44,582 bases of DNA from an uncultured Oscillospiraceae bacterium (GCA_934670025.1 CAKUOS010000011.1:1-44582), one strand, 5' to 3'; shown: positions 29,678-37,664, counted from the stretch's first letter. The notes: a model not told the origin generated them from the sequence alone. Program-made: numbers and translations.

Positions 29678-29774
29678 GCCCGGGTGCGCAATGCACCCGG
29701 GCGTTCAGCGTGGCGAAAAGTCTTTTCGCCACGCTGAGCCCAGTTTTTTGAACTTGAAAAAGTTCAAAAAACTG
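29678..29774. repeat. Three consecutive perfect palindromes (possible dispersed REP/MITE-like element and terminator)
   Basis: Hairpin 1: 10-base stem 29678-29687 with 29693-29702 (loop GCAAT). Hairpin 2: 15-base stem TCAGCGTGGCGAAAA (29705-29719) with 29723-29737 (loop GTC). Hairpin 3: 15-base stem CAGTTTTTTGAACTT (29741-29755) with 29760-29774 around a GAAA tetraloop. A further GGGGATTTTTTCCCC lies just after. All stems are perfect over 10-15 bases within 97 bases, which is unusual for an ordinary terminator; one or more probably ends the yedEF transcript. Confidence 0.75.
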
Positions 29775-29877
29775 TTTGATTGAACGCGAAAGGGGATTTT
29801 TTCCCCCTTCACTCTTCCCCCGCTGCTCTGTTGCAGAAGACCCATTCATAGTATTTTGACAGTCTCAATGCCCGCCG

Positions 29878-29906
29878 TTGCATCTTCCGCCGCTTTGTCG
29901 TATAAT
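29878..29906 (+). promoter_or_regulatory. Sigma-A promoter of the DUF5662 gene
   Basis: TTGCAT (29878-29883) and TATAAT (29901-29906), 17-base spacer; the start near 29913 leaves a leader of about 21 bases. Confidence 0.7.
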
Positions 29907-29933
29907 GAAAAAAGACGGAAAGGAGGCATGGGG

Positions 29934-30482
29934 ATGAACCGCTTTTTCGGCCATCTGAAAACCATCACACGCCACCGCCATCTGGTCCTGCGCGGCTGTT
30001 TCCGCATGGGCCTGTACTGGCAGGGGCTGACGCACGACCTCTCCAAGTTCTCTCCGACGGAGTTCTGGCCCGGCGTTCGCTATTTTCAGGGTAACCGCAG
30101 CCCCAATACCGCCGAACGCGAGCAAAACGGCTACTCTCTGGCATGGATGCACCATAAGGGCCGCAACCGGCACCATTTTGAATACTGGACGGATCTGAGC
30201 CTCGCCACCCGGACGTATGAGCCGGTCGATATGCCCGTCCGGTATCTGTGCGAAATGGTGGCCGACCGCATTGCCGCCTGCAAAACGTATGAGGGCCGCG
30301 CCTACACCGACGCATCGGCGCTCGCGTATCTCGACCGCGCAAAGGAGTCTCGCCTCGTCCACCCGAACACCATGCGCCGCCTCCGCTTCCTGCTGCAAAT
30401 GCTTGCGGACAGAGGCGAAGACGAGACGTTCCGCTTCATCCGCGAGGTCGTGCTCAGGGGGAACCCCTTCGCCGAAGACTGA
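29934..30482 (+). CDS. DUF5662-type protein with HD-like motif
   Basis: 182 residues from ATG 29934, 7 bases after AAGGAGG; an ATG at 29928 sits too close to that site. I read it as a member of the DUF5662 group of Clostridia. It is rich in His and aromatic residues: HRHLV, GLTHDLSKFSPTEFWPG, WMHHKGRNRHHFEYWTD, then VRYLCEMVADRIAACKTY. The THDLSKFSPTEF and clustered His suggest an HD-type metal site, but no activity is known to me. No signal peptide. Single-gene unit with its own promoter and terminator. Confidence 0.7.
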   Translation: MNRFFGHLKTITRHRHLVLRGCFRMGLYWQGLTHDLSKFSPTEFWPGVRYFQGNRSPNTAEREQNGYSLAWMHHKGRNRHHFEYWTDLSLATRTYEPVDMPVRYLCEMVADRIAACKTYEGRAYTDASALAYLDRAKESRLVHPNTMRRLRFLLQMLADRGEDETFRFIREVVLRGNPFAED

Positions 30483-30487
30483 CATTT

Positions 30488-30517
30488 GCCGCACCGGCCT
30501 GCCGGTGCGGCTTTTTT
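30488..30517 (+). terminator. Intrinsic terminator after the DUF5662 gene
   Basis: Stem GCCGCACCGG (30488-30497) with CCGGTGCGGC (30502-30511), loop CCTG, then TTTTTT. Confidence 0.93.
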
Positions 30518-30598
30518 CGGCAAAAACGGCATGATACGCGATATAATACATGAAATTCCATTTATTTTTGTGCAAAACGCTCAAAAATCCCGCGCCGA

Positions 30599-30644
30599 TT
30601 TCAAGCATCTGCCAATAGCTGACGCTTGAAATATGTAGTATAAT
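30599..30644 (+). promoter_or_regulatory. Promoter with palindromic operator upstream of the SLH 5'-nucleotidase
   Basis: A perfect TATAAT at 30639-30644 has no good -35. Instead an inverted repeat TTTCAAGC (30599-30606) ... GCTTGAAA (30624-30631) covers the -35 area, with 17 bases between arms. Such an arrangement suggests a dimeric regulator or an activator-dependent promoter. A second TATAAT lies at 30541-30546. The leader to the ATG is about 40 bases. Confidence 0.5.
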
Positions 30645-30692
30645 AACGCCATAGAACCGCGCATACGGCGCGGCAATTAGAAGGAGGATACT

Positions 30693-32870
30693 ATGAAGAA
30701 ACTTGTAGCACTTCTTTTGGCTGTATGTATGATGCTGGGTCTGATGACCACGGTATTTGCAGCCGACGAAAAATCCAACGACATTGTGATCCTGCACACC
30801 AACGACGTTCACTGCGGCGTGAACGACGGTCTGGGCTATGCCGGTGTTGCGGCATACAAGGCCGACATGGAGCAGACGCACAACTTTGTCACGCTCGTGG
30901 ACTGCGGCGACGCAATTCAGGGCGAACCCATCGGTCTGCTGTCCGCGGGCTCCTATCTGGTCGACATCATGAATGAGGTCGGCTATGATTTCGCAACGTT
31001 CGGCAACCACGAATTCGATTTCAAACTGCCCCGTTTGGCTGAGCTGACGAAGCAGGCCAAGTATCACTACCTGTCCTGCAATTTCAAGTACACCGGCAAG
31101 GGCACGAGCGACATCAACTACAAGCCGTATGAAATCGTAGATTACGGCGGAACGAAGGTCGCTTTCATCGGCATCACCACGCCGGAGAGCTTCGTAAAGT
31201 CCACGCCTGCCTACTTCCAGGACGACAACGGCAACTTCATCTACAATTTCTCCGAGGACGAGGACGGCTCCACCCTGTATCAGACTGTCCAGACCACCGT
31301 TGACGCTGCCAAGGCGGAGGGTGCAAAGTACGTTGTCGCTATCTCCCACCTCGGCATGGACGGCACGACTGACTGCTGGACTTCCGAAGCTGTCATCCGG
31401 AACACCAATGGCATCGACGCCATGCTCGACGGCCATTCCCACGAGGAATACAGCAAGACCGTCGCCAACAAGGATGGCGACAGCGTTGTGCTGGCACAGA
31501 CCAAGACCAAGCTCGCCAATCTCGGCAAGCTGACCATCTCCGCCGACGGCAAGATCATCTCTGAGCTGATCTCCGCCAAGGACTACACGAAGAAGGACGA
31601 ACACATTACCCAGTACATCACCGGCATCACCGACAATTTCTCCGCCGAGCTGAGCAAGGTTGTCGGCAAGAGCGAAGTCGATCTGCCCGACTATGACAAA
31701 AACGGCAAACGTCTGGTTCGCAACACCGAGACTGCCCTTGGCGATCTCGCGGCCGATGCCTACCGCATCATGATGGACGCCGACATCGGCATCATGAACG
31801 GCGGCGGTCTGCGCAAGCCCATCAATGCCGGCGAGATCACGCTTAATACGCTGCTGAGCGTTTTCCCGTGGGGCAATCTGCCCTGCAAGGTCGCCGTGAC
31901 CGGCCAGACCATTCTGGATATGCTGGAGCTTGGCGCAAGCAAGTATCCGAAGGAGAACGGCGGCTTCCTGTCCGTTTCCGGTCTGAAATATACGATCATG
32001 GCGGGCGTTCCGTCCTCCGTTAAGCTGACAGACAAAGGCGAATTCGTCAAGGTCGAAGGCAAATACCGCGTGACCAACGTTCAGGTCCTGGACGGAAAAA
32101 CCAACGAATATGAACCGCTTGATCTGAATAAGATCTACACGCTCGGCGGCATTGACTACACCATTGTCTACGGTGGCGACGGCTTCTCAATGTTCAAGGA
32201 CGTTAAGGTCATCACGCCCGCAGACGCAAAGATGACCGACTCCAAGGTCGTTCTGGCTTACATCGAGCAGAAGCTCGGCGGCGTCATCGGTGAGGAATAT
32301 GCCAAGCCGCAGAACCGCATCTGCATGAATACCGACATCAAGGGCAGCGACTGGTTCTATGACGCCGTCGATTACGTGCTCAGCAACGGCCTGATGACCG
32401 GCACCAGCGCAACAGAATTTACGCCGAATGGCGCGCTGACGCGCGGTATGCTCGTCACCGTTCTGTACCGCATGGCGGGCTCCCCTGCCGTCACCGGCAA
32501 GGTCAGCGAAAAGTTCTCTGACTGCACCGACGGCAGCTGGTACGGCGACGCCGTCCTGTGGGCCAGTGCCAACGGCATCGTCGCCGGCTATGAAGACGGC
32601 ACGTTCCTGCCCACCAAAGCCATTACCCGTCAGGAAATGGCCAAGGTCCTCTACGGCTATGACAAGGTCGGCGGCAAGACCGCCCAAGGCATCACCGAAA
32701 AGCTGACCTACACCGACATCGACACGATCGGCGAGTGGGCACTTGAGTCCGTTACCTACTGCACCGCCGCCGGTTATCTGGCCGGCTCCAACGGCGCGTT
32801 CAACCCGACCGGCACCGCGACCCGTGCAATGGGTGCAAAGGTCCTGATGAACATGACCGCTGAGGCGTAA
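30693..32870 (+). CDS. Secreted 5'-nucleotidase / UshA-type metallophosphoesterase with C-terminal SLH domains
   Basis: 725 residues. Signal peptide at 1-23 (cleavage after VFA). Calcineurin-like metallophosphatase domain about 28-260 with ILHTNDVHC (Asp38, His40), Asp73 (DCGDAIQG), GNHEFDF (Asn105-His106), ISHLGMD and DGHSHEEY. The 5'-nucleotidase C domain spans about 330-510 (ETALGDLAADA, NGGGLRKPI, FPWGN, GGDGFSMF). Three SLH repeats follow from about 548 (WFYDAVDYVLSNGLMTG, WYGDAVLWASANGIVAG, WALESVTYCTAAGYLAG). The product probably removes phosphate from extracellular nucleotides or related esters while fixed to the cell wall. ATG 30693 follows GAAGGAGG. Signal and SLH regions use lower-GC codons than neighbours in places. 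Confidence 0.93.
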   Translation: MKKLVALLLAVCMMLGLMTTVFAADEKSNDIVILHTNDVHCGVNDGLGYAGVAAYKADMEQTHNFVTLVDCGDAIQGEPIGLLSAGSYLVDIMNEVGYDFATFGNHEFDFKLPRLAELTKQAKYHYLSCNFKYTGKGTSDINYKPYEIVDYGGTKVAFIGITTPESFVKSTPAYFQDDNGNFIYNFSEDEDGSTLYQTVQTTVDAAKAEGAKYVVAISHLGMDGTTDCWTSEAVIRNTNGIDAMLDGHSHEEYSKTVANKDGDSVVLAQTKTKLANLGKLTISADGKIISELISAKDYTKKDEHITQYITGITDNFSAELSKVVGKSEVDLPDYDKNGKRLVRNTETALGDLAADAYRIMMDADIGIMNGGGLRKPINAGEITLNTLLSVFPWGNLPCKVAVTGQTILDMLELGASKYPKENGGFLSVSGLKYTIMAGVPSSVKLTDKGEFVKVEGKYRVTNVQVLDGKTNEYEPLDLNKIYTLGGIDYTIVYGGDGFSMFKDVKVITPADAKMTDSKVVLAYIEQKLGGVIGEEYAKPQNRICMNTDIKGSDWFYDAVDYVLSNGLMTGTSATEFTPNGALTRGMLVTVLYRMAGSPAVTGKVSEKFSDCTDGSWYGDAVLWASANGIVAGYEDGTFLPTKAITRQEMAKVLYGYDKVGGKTAQGITEKLTYTDIDTIGEWALESVTYCTAAGYLAGSNGAFNPTGTATRAMGAKVLMNMTAEA

Positions 32871-32880
32871 AACTCCAATC

Positions 32881-32913
32881 AAAAAGACCAGAGCCTTCGG
32901 GCTCTGGTCTTTT
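32881..32913. terminator. Bidirectional terminator between the nucleotidase and the histidine kinase
   Basis: Stem AAAAGACCAGAGCC (32882-32895) with GGCTCTGGTCTTTT, loop TTCG, with A and T runs at the ends, serving the convergent genes. Confidence 0.92.
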
Positions 32914-32925
32914 GTATATTTCGGT

Positions 32926-33816
32926 TCAGGCTGCAAAGCGCACCGTGATCTCCAGCGTTTCGTCCTCGCAGGCCGCCGTGATGCTGCCGCCCATTTTTTC
33001 GGTCAGCAGCTTTGCGATCGACAGGCCGAGGCCCGCACCGTCCCGTCCGGTCGAAACGGTATAATAGCGGTCGAACAGGCGCGCGGTCTGCACACAGTCG
33101 AGCCCGGCCGCGCGGTTTCGGAACGCGGCTGTGCCGTCTGCCGTCAGCGTGACGCACACGTCCTGACTGGCATACTTGGCAGCGTTGCTGAGGATATTGT
33201 CAAATATGCGCCGCAGCGCATTTTTGTCCAGCGACCGCACGACCGCTTCCTCCGGAAACGCGGCCTGCACACGCAGGCCGCGCGCGCTCAGCGCGCCGTA
33301 GAGGCCCGCAAGACTTTGCTCCAGAATATCGTTCATGCTGACCGGCTCCGGTTTCAGCTCGTCCGCCGTCGCGGCGACAACGGCATAGCGCAGCAGCTCC
33401 TCCGTCATGGCACGCATCGCATCGGTGCGCGCACGGATCACGGCGAGATAGCGCCGGGACTCCTCCGTGTGCGTCTGCTGCTCCAATAGATCCAGATAGC
33501 CGCAGATGGCCGTCAGCGGCGTGCGCAGATCGTGGGAAACGTTCGTCACGGCTGTTCGCAGCTCCGCATCGCCCGTTTGCAGGCGCAGCCGCTCCTGTCG
33601 CAGCAGCCGCAGCTGCCGGTTGAGCTTCCCGGCGATCTGCCGCACCGTCGGATCGGCCGTCGACACGCACAGCTGCGCGTTGGTATCCATCTGAAGCACA
33701 TCGTCCAGATCCTCCGCGATATCGCGCAGCGACGCGCGCAGCGATATCAGCCGCAGCAGCAGCACCAGCGCCGTCAGCAGCGGCGCACCGCACAGCACGA
33801 TCTGCCAAATTTCCAT
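32926..33816 (-). CDS. Sensor histidine kinase with a single membrane helix
   Basis: 296 residues. One N-terminal membrane helix (about 5-25) and no extracellular domain, a HAMP-like linker, the phospho-acceptor box VSHDLRTPLTAI with His95, and an ATPase domain with N-box DNILSNAAKYA, and GAGLGLSIAKLL G-box. With almost no external loop it resembles kinases that sense through an associated transporter. ATG 33816 follows AAGGAG, which overlaps the permease stop, 9 bases upstream. Last gene of the regulator-ABC-kinase operon; its partner is most likely the response regulator encoded at 35624-36286. Confidence 0.9.
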   Translation of the reverse strand: MEIWQIVLCGAPLLTALVLLLRLISLRASLRDIAEDLDDVLQMDTNAQLCVSTADPTVRQIAGKLNRQLRLLRQERLRLQTGDAELRTAVTNVSHDLRTPLTAICGYLDLLEQQTHTEESRRYLAVIRARTDAMRAMTEELLRYAVVAATADELKPEPVSMNDILEQSLAGLYGALSARGLRVQAAFPEEAVVRSLDKNALRRIFDNILSNAAKYASQDVCVTLTADGTAAFRNRAAGLDCVQTARLFDRYYTVSTGRDGAGLGLSIAKLLTEKMGGSITAACEDETLEITVRFAA

Positions 33817-33825
33817 AGCTACTCC

Positions 33826-34635
33826 TTATTTCAGGTCTTTTCGTTCAAAAATCGCCATGCCGGCCGTGCTGGTCAGCAGCACAATGCACGCAGAGGCGCA
33901 CATGGACAGGACCGGCTGTCCCAGCTCGTGATTGGCAAGCAAAATCGCCTGTCCGCTCGGCAGGATATCGACCAGAAGCTGATACACCGTCCGCAGCGAA
34001 CCGGAAATGTAGTTGGGATTGGGCGTCGGATCGCCGATCTCAAAGCCGTTTGCCGTAAGGATCGCACCGCTGTAGAATTCCGGTTCGCACAGCGCATTGT
34101 AAAACACGCTGCCCAGCACGAGAAGTCCCAGCGCCAGCAGAATGGAAACCACCGCCGAAACGGCGCGGTTGGGGATCAGCATGGCGGCCAGCGTCAAAAT
34201 GGCGGCCATCGCAGATGTCAGCAGGATGATCGTGCCCGCCTGCATCAGAAGCTCCGCTGCGGAGGCGCGGAACCAGCCGAAGCTGATCACACCGACACCT
34301 GCGCTCAGCGCCCACGCCGCCAGAATGGCGAGGCAGCCGGTCAGCGCCGCTGCAAACGAGGTCAGATAGACGCACGTGCGCGAACGGCCCGCAATCAGCT
34401 TGTTGCGCAGCAGTCCCTCCTGATATTCAACGCCCAGAAACAGACTGACAAACACCGCGTAAGCGATCGGCAGGAACGGCAGCGTCTGCAAAAACAGATC
34501 GTCGAGACTGTGATCGTCCCCGTCCGACAGCTTCAGCAAAAAGCACACGGCGATGACAAACGCGCCGATCATGCACAGCAGCAGGCTCCTGCTCCTGCGC
34601 AGCCGGTAGAAATTTGACCGCAGAAGATTACGCAT
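33826..34635 (-). CDS. ABC-2 type transporter permease subunit
   Basis: 269 residues with about six membrane helices (first at about 18-37 after a basic RRSRSR start) and a conserved EYQEGLLRNKLIAGRSR cytoplasmic segment typical of bacitracin/lantibiotic-type permeases. Start ATG 34635 is 8 bases after GGAGG; an in-frame GTG at 34644 overlaps that site and is rejected. The start overlaps the stop of the ATPase gene by 8 bases. Only one permease gene is present, so the transporter would be a homodimer of this subunit, as in BcrAB-like systems, unlike LanFEG with two. Confidence 0.87.
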   Translation of the reverse strand: MRNLLRSNFYRLRRSRSLLLCMIGAFVIAVCFLLKLSDGDDHSLDDLFLQTLPFLPIAYAVFVSLFLGVEYQEGLLRNKLIAGRSRTCVYLTSFAAALTGCLAILAAWALSAGVGVISFGWFRASAAELLMQAGTIILLTSAMAAILTLAAMLIPNRAVSAVVSILLALGLLVLGSVFYNALCEPEFYSGAILTANGFEIGDPTPNPNYISGSLRTVYQLLVDILPSGQAILLANHELGQPVLSMCASACIVLLTSTAGMAIFERKDLK

Positions 34636-35542
34636 GACGCACACCTCCCACGAGATTCATGTAGAAGCTCTCCAGACTCTCGTCCTGTTCCCGGACGCCG
34701 AGCAGCGTGCAGCCTCCGTCCTCCAGCGCGTGAACGAGCGAGGCGACGGGGATCTCACTGTAGACATTCGCCTCCGTCCCGGATACGATCCGGTATTCCG
34801 CGCCGAGCCGATCGAGCACAGGCGTGAGCCGCGCCGTATCGGAGACGGTCAGACGCATACATTTGCGCGAGACCTGCTCCAGCTCCGCGACGCTCATCTC
34901 CCGGACCATGCTGCCGTCGACGATAAAGCCGTAATGCGTCGCCAGACGGGCAAGCTCATCAAGATAATGACTCGAAATGAGCACGGTGATGCCGTTTTCG
35001 CGGTTCAGCTTCAAGATCAGCTCGCGCATCTCGACGATGCCCTCCGGATCGAGGCCGTTGACCGGCTCGTCAAGCACCAGAAAATCCGGATGCCCGGCCA
35101 GCGCGACCGCGATGCCGAGCCGCTGCCGCATCCCAAGCGAAAAATCCTTTGCCTTTTTCCGTCCGGTATCGCCGAGGCCCACGAGACGCAGCAGCGCGTC
35201 CGCGCCGTCGTCCGACGGAACGCCGAGTACGCGGTATTGCAGGCAGAGATTCTCACGTGCCGTCATATCGAAGCACAGCGACGGCGTTTCCACGACCGCG
35301 CCGAGCCTGCGGCGGCTGCGTGCAATCCGTGCGTCCGTATTTTTCACGCCGTACAGCGTGAAGCCGCCCTCCGTCGGCTCCTGTAAGCCGCAGATGAGAC
35401 GGATGAGCGTTGTCTTGCCCGCGCCGTTGCGGCCCACGAGGCCGTAGATCGCGCCCTTTGGGACGTGCATATTCAGCCCGTGCAGCGCCGCGAAACCACG
35501 ATAGCGTTTCCCGAGCGCACCAGTTTCCAGTACATATTCCAT
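34628..35542 (-). CDS. ABC transporter ATP-binding protein, BcrA/LanF-like
   Basis: 304 residues. Walker A GRNGAGKTT (37-45), Q-loop around ETPSLCFDMTARENL, signature FSLGMRQRLG (134-143), Walker B LVLDEPVNGLDP (155-166), and H-loop ISSHYLDEL. The GMRQRLG signature and the C-terminal extension of about 80 residues are typical of drug or peptide-antibiotic exporters. It powers the permease encoded next. ATG 35542 follows AAGGAGGG by 7 bases. The TTGAC array upstream suggests control by the neighbouring regulator. Confidence 0.92.
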   Translation of the reverse strand: MEYVLETGALGKRYRGFAALHGLNMHVPKGAIYGLVGRNGAGKTTLIRLICGLQEPTEGGFTLYGVKNTDARIARSRRRLGAVVETPSLCFDMTARENLCLQYRVLGVPSDDGADALLRLVGLGDTGRKKAKDFSLGMRQRLGIAVALAGHPDFLVLDEPVNGLDPEGIVEMRELILKLNRENGITVLISSHYLDELARLATHYGFIVDGSMVREMSVAELEQVSRKCMRLTVSDTARLTPVLDRLGAEYRIVSGTEANVYSEIPVASLVHALEDGGCTLLGVREQDESLESFYMNLVGGVRHA

Positions 35543-35587
35543 ATGGAACCCTCCTTTTGTCTGATGGAGCCAGTCTATCAGGCAAAG

Positions 35588-35627
35588 GTCAAGACGGCGG
35601 TCAAGAAAACAGTCAAGACTTTGTCAA
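35588..35627 (-). promoter_or_regulatory. Four TTGAC direct repeats: likely OmpR-type regulator binding array
   Basis: Read on the minus strand TTGAC occurs four times at 12-, 12- and 11-base steps (plus-strand GTCAA at 35623, 35612, 35600 and 35588). Spacing near one helical turn is how PhoP/OmpR-type regulators bind. The array starts over the response-regulator stop codon and ends about 46 bases before the ABC ATPase start. A TAGACT at about 35572-35577 could be a -10 without a spaced consensus -35. Confidence 0.65.
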
Positions 35628-36286
35628 ATTTTCAGGCGGAAGCCGATGCCCCAGACCGCCTCGATGCAATCCGCGCCCAGCGGCTGCGCCAGCTTGCGGC
35701 GCAGATTGCTCACGTGCTGTTTGAGTGAGCGCTCCGTGCAGTCGGGCGTGTCGGCGCTGATGCGGTCGAGCAGCGTGGACTTTGCCAGCACCTGCCCGGG
35801 ATTCTGCATCAGGATCTTCAAAATGGCGTACTCCGTGCGCGTCAGCTGCACCGGCACTCCGCACGCGCGCACCTCATGCGAGTCTGTATCGAGCGTCAGA
35901 CCGCCGCACGTATAGACCGTGCCCGCCGCGCCCGTGCGTTCGCGCAGACGCACGGCCACGCGCGCCAGCAGTTCGCCCGTGTCAAACGGCTTTGTCAGAT
36001 AGTCGGCTGCGCCGTCCAGCAGCAGCGACACCTTATCCTGCACGGCGGCCTTTGCGCTGACGACGATCACCGGGATCCCGCGCAGATGCGGCAGGAGCGC
36101 CTCGCCGCTCAGGCCCGGAAGCATCAGGTCGAGCAGCGCCAGATCCGGGCGCGTGTCTTTGATCAGCAGCAGCGCCTCCGTCCCGGAATACGCCCGCAGG
36201 ACGCGGTAGCCCGCGCGCTCCAGCACCTCCTGTTCCAGATCGCCGATGGCCGCGTCGTCATCGACCACAAGGATCGTCTGCTGCAT
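35624..36286 (-). CDS. Response regulator, OmpR/PhoB family
   Basis: 220 residues. Receiver domain with acidic pocket VVDDD (7-11), phospho-acceptor Asp53 (LLDLMLPG), SAKAAV and LTKPF; winged-helix DNA-binding domain from about residue 125 (LTRTEYAILKILMQNPGQVL, RSLKQHVSNLRRKL, VWGIGFRL). ATG 36286 is 5 bases after GGAGG; the adjacent ATG at 36289 is only 2 bases away. It overlaps the end of the DUF1653 gene by 29 bases. Probably phosphorylated by the kinase at 32926-33816 and acting on the TTGAC array. Confidence 0.93.
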   Translation of the reverse strand: MQQTILVVDDDAAIGDLEQEVLERAGYRVLRAYSGTEALLLIKDTRPDLALLDLMLPGLSGEALLPHLRGIPVIVVSAKAAVQDKVSLLLDGAADYLTKPFDTGELLARVAVRLRERTGAAGTVYTCGGLTLDTDSHEVRACGVPVQLTRTEYAILKILMQNPGQVLAKSTLLDRISADTPDCTERSLKQHVSNLRRKLAQPLGADCIEAVWGIGFRLKI

Positions 36287-36551
36287 CATTGCCTCCTCTG
36301 CGGCCGTGCCCGGCCACGCTTTCGATTGTTTGCAGTTCAAAGCGGTATTCCTGCGCCGCGTTCGGATACTTTTCCCGGTCGACCGGGCTGAGGAACATCG
36401 CAAGCGGACGGATCCACAGTCCGCCGTCGCCGTAGAGCTTGCGATAAACAACATACGGTTCGCCCGTTTCCGAGTCGCTCGCAAGATCCTCCACCAGATA
36501 ATAGTCGCCCTTGAAATGGCGGTAGACGTGCTTGAGCTTGATTTCGCGCAT
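36258..36551 (-). CDS. DUF1653 domain protein
   Basis: 97 residues. Matches the small DUF1653 family: MREIKLKHVYRHFKGDYYLV, then YVVYRKLYGDGGLWIRPLAMF and REKYPNAAQEYRF. No function is known; these proteins are usually free-standing. ATG 36551 follows GGAGG by 6 bases. Its final 29 bases, encoding a basic glycine-rich tail, are read in another frame as the start of the response regulator, so translation of the two is coupled. Confidence 0.85.
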   Translation of the reverse strand: MREIKLKHVYRHFKGDYYLVEDLASDSETGEPYVVYRKLYGDGGLWIRPLAMFLSPVDREKYPNAAQEYRFELQTIESVAGHGRRGGNDAADDPCGR

Positions 36552-36564
36552 ACGTTTCCTCCTG

Positions 36565-37599
36565 TTACGCCCGATCGCCAAAGACGATCTCCTGTTTTTC
36601 CGCGTCGACAACTGCGTCCACGCCGAGCGGCAGGATGCAGCGCGGCAGCGCGTGGCCGATGCTCAGATTGCAGACGACCGGGAGCTCCGGGTCGCCGATC
36701 ACTTCGCACAGCAGCCGCTGATATTCCGCGTGGTATTTCTCATCCATCGGCTTTCCGACCAGCACGCCGCTGACCGCCGCGAAGACGCCCGCATTTTTGA
36801 GCATTTCGAGCGCCTCGCGGTATTTTTCCGGTTCCATCTGCTCCTCACTGGATTCCAGCAGCAGAATTTTCCCCTTCCACTCTTCAGCTGAAGGAAACAG
36901 GCCATGCTCGCGGCACACGGACGGCATATCCGCGTAACGCGCGGGGCTGAACATATCGTAGATCGAGTCGATACAGCCGCCGAGGATCTGACCGCAAAAG
37001 CGCGGCGCGCCCTGAAGCAGCGCAAAGCCCGTGTTCGGGTGCCGCTTGCGCGGCACGCCGAGCTGATCTTCGCCGAAATGCGTGCGCTCCTCATACCAGA
37101 CGCCGCTTGGCGTCACGCGGCGGATCGTGCCGGTCCTGACGAGCGTTTCAAAATAGCCGCGCGAATACGGGAGCATTTCCGATTCCAACTCGCACACGTC
37201 TGGCAGAAACGCCTGTCCGTAAAACGTCGGCAATCCAACCTTATGCAGCATGAAATGGTTCATCGTCGTGTCGGAAAAGCCGAGAAATATCTTCTTTCTG
37301 ACCGCCTTTTGCAGCCGTCCGCCGTCAAACAGATACGGCGCGAGGCGATAGGTATCGTCGCCGCCGATGGCGCAGAGGATCATGTCGATCTCCGGATCCT
37401 CAAACGCCCGGATGAGATCCTCGGCCCGGGCCTCCGGGTGCGCGGCAAGATACGAAAGGCCCATGCGCGCGTGCGGCAGAAACCTGACCTGCACACCGAG
37501 CTTTTCCAGCCGCGCAAGGCCGAGCCGCTCTTCATGCGCCATAAACGGTTCGCCCAGCAGCCCGCGGGACAGGCTGACAATGCCGATGGTACGGATCAT
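36565..37599 (-). CDS. S66 family peptidase (LD-carboxypeptidase / MccF-like)
   Basis: 344 residues from ATG 37599, 7 bases after GGAGG; an ATG at 37605 is too near the site. Family landmarks: IGGDDTYRLAPYLF (78-91, nucleophile elbow), FLGFSDTTMNHFMLH, YGQAFLPDVCE, GGCIDSIYDMF, LLLESSEEQMEPEKY (Glu249) and SIGHALPRCILPLG (His316). S66 enzymes trim L,D-peptide bonds of peptidoglycan or, in MccF, cleave toxic microcin C derivatives. The position of the nucleophilic Ser is Thr83 here. First gene of the leftward block with DUF1653, regulator, ABC transporter and kinase, 13 bases before DUF1653. Confidence 0.85.
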   Translation of the reverse strand: MIRTIGIVSLSRGLLGEPFMAHEERLGLARLEKLGVQVRFLPHARMGLSYLAAHPEARAEDLIRAFEDPEIDMILCAIGGDDTYRLAPYLFDGGRLQKAVRKKIFLGFSDTTMNHFMLHKVGLPTFYGQAFLPDVCELESEMLPYSRGYFETLVRTGTIRRVTPSGVWYEERTHFGEDQLGVPRKRHPNTGFALLQGAPRFCGQILGGCIDSIYDMFSPARYADMPSVCREHGLFPSAEEWKGKILLLESSEEQMEPEKYREALEMLKNAGVFAAVSGVLVGKPMDEKYHAEYQRLLCEVIGDPELPVVCNLSIGHALPRCILPLGVDAVVDAEKQEIVFGDRA

Positions 37600-37635
37600 A
37601 TACATACCTCCCGTTCTGCAACATTTGTTTTCGTC

Positions 37636-37664
37636 ATTATACCCGCTTCCCTCCGGCCTGTCAA
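37636..37664 (-). promoter_or_regulatory. Near-perfect sigma-A promoter of the S66 peptidase operon
   Basis: On the minus strand TTGACA (37659-37664) and TATAAT (37636-37641), both perfect, with a 17-base spacer. Start near 37629, leader about 30 bases. Confidence 0.9.
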
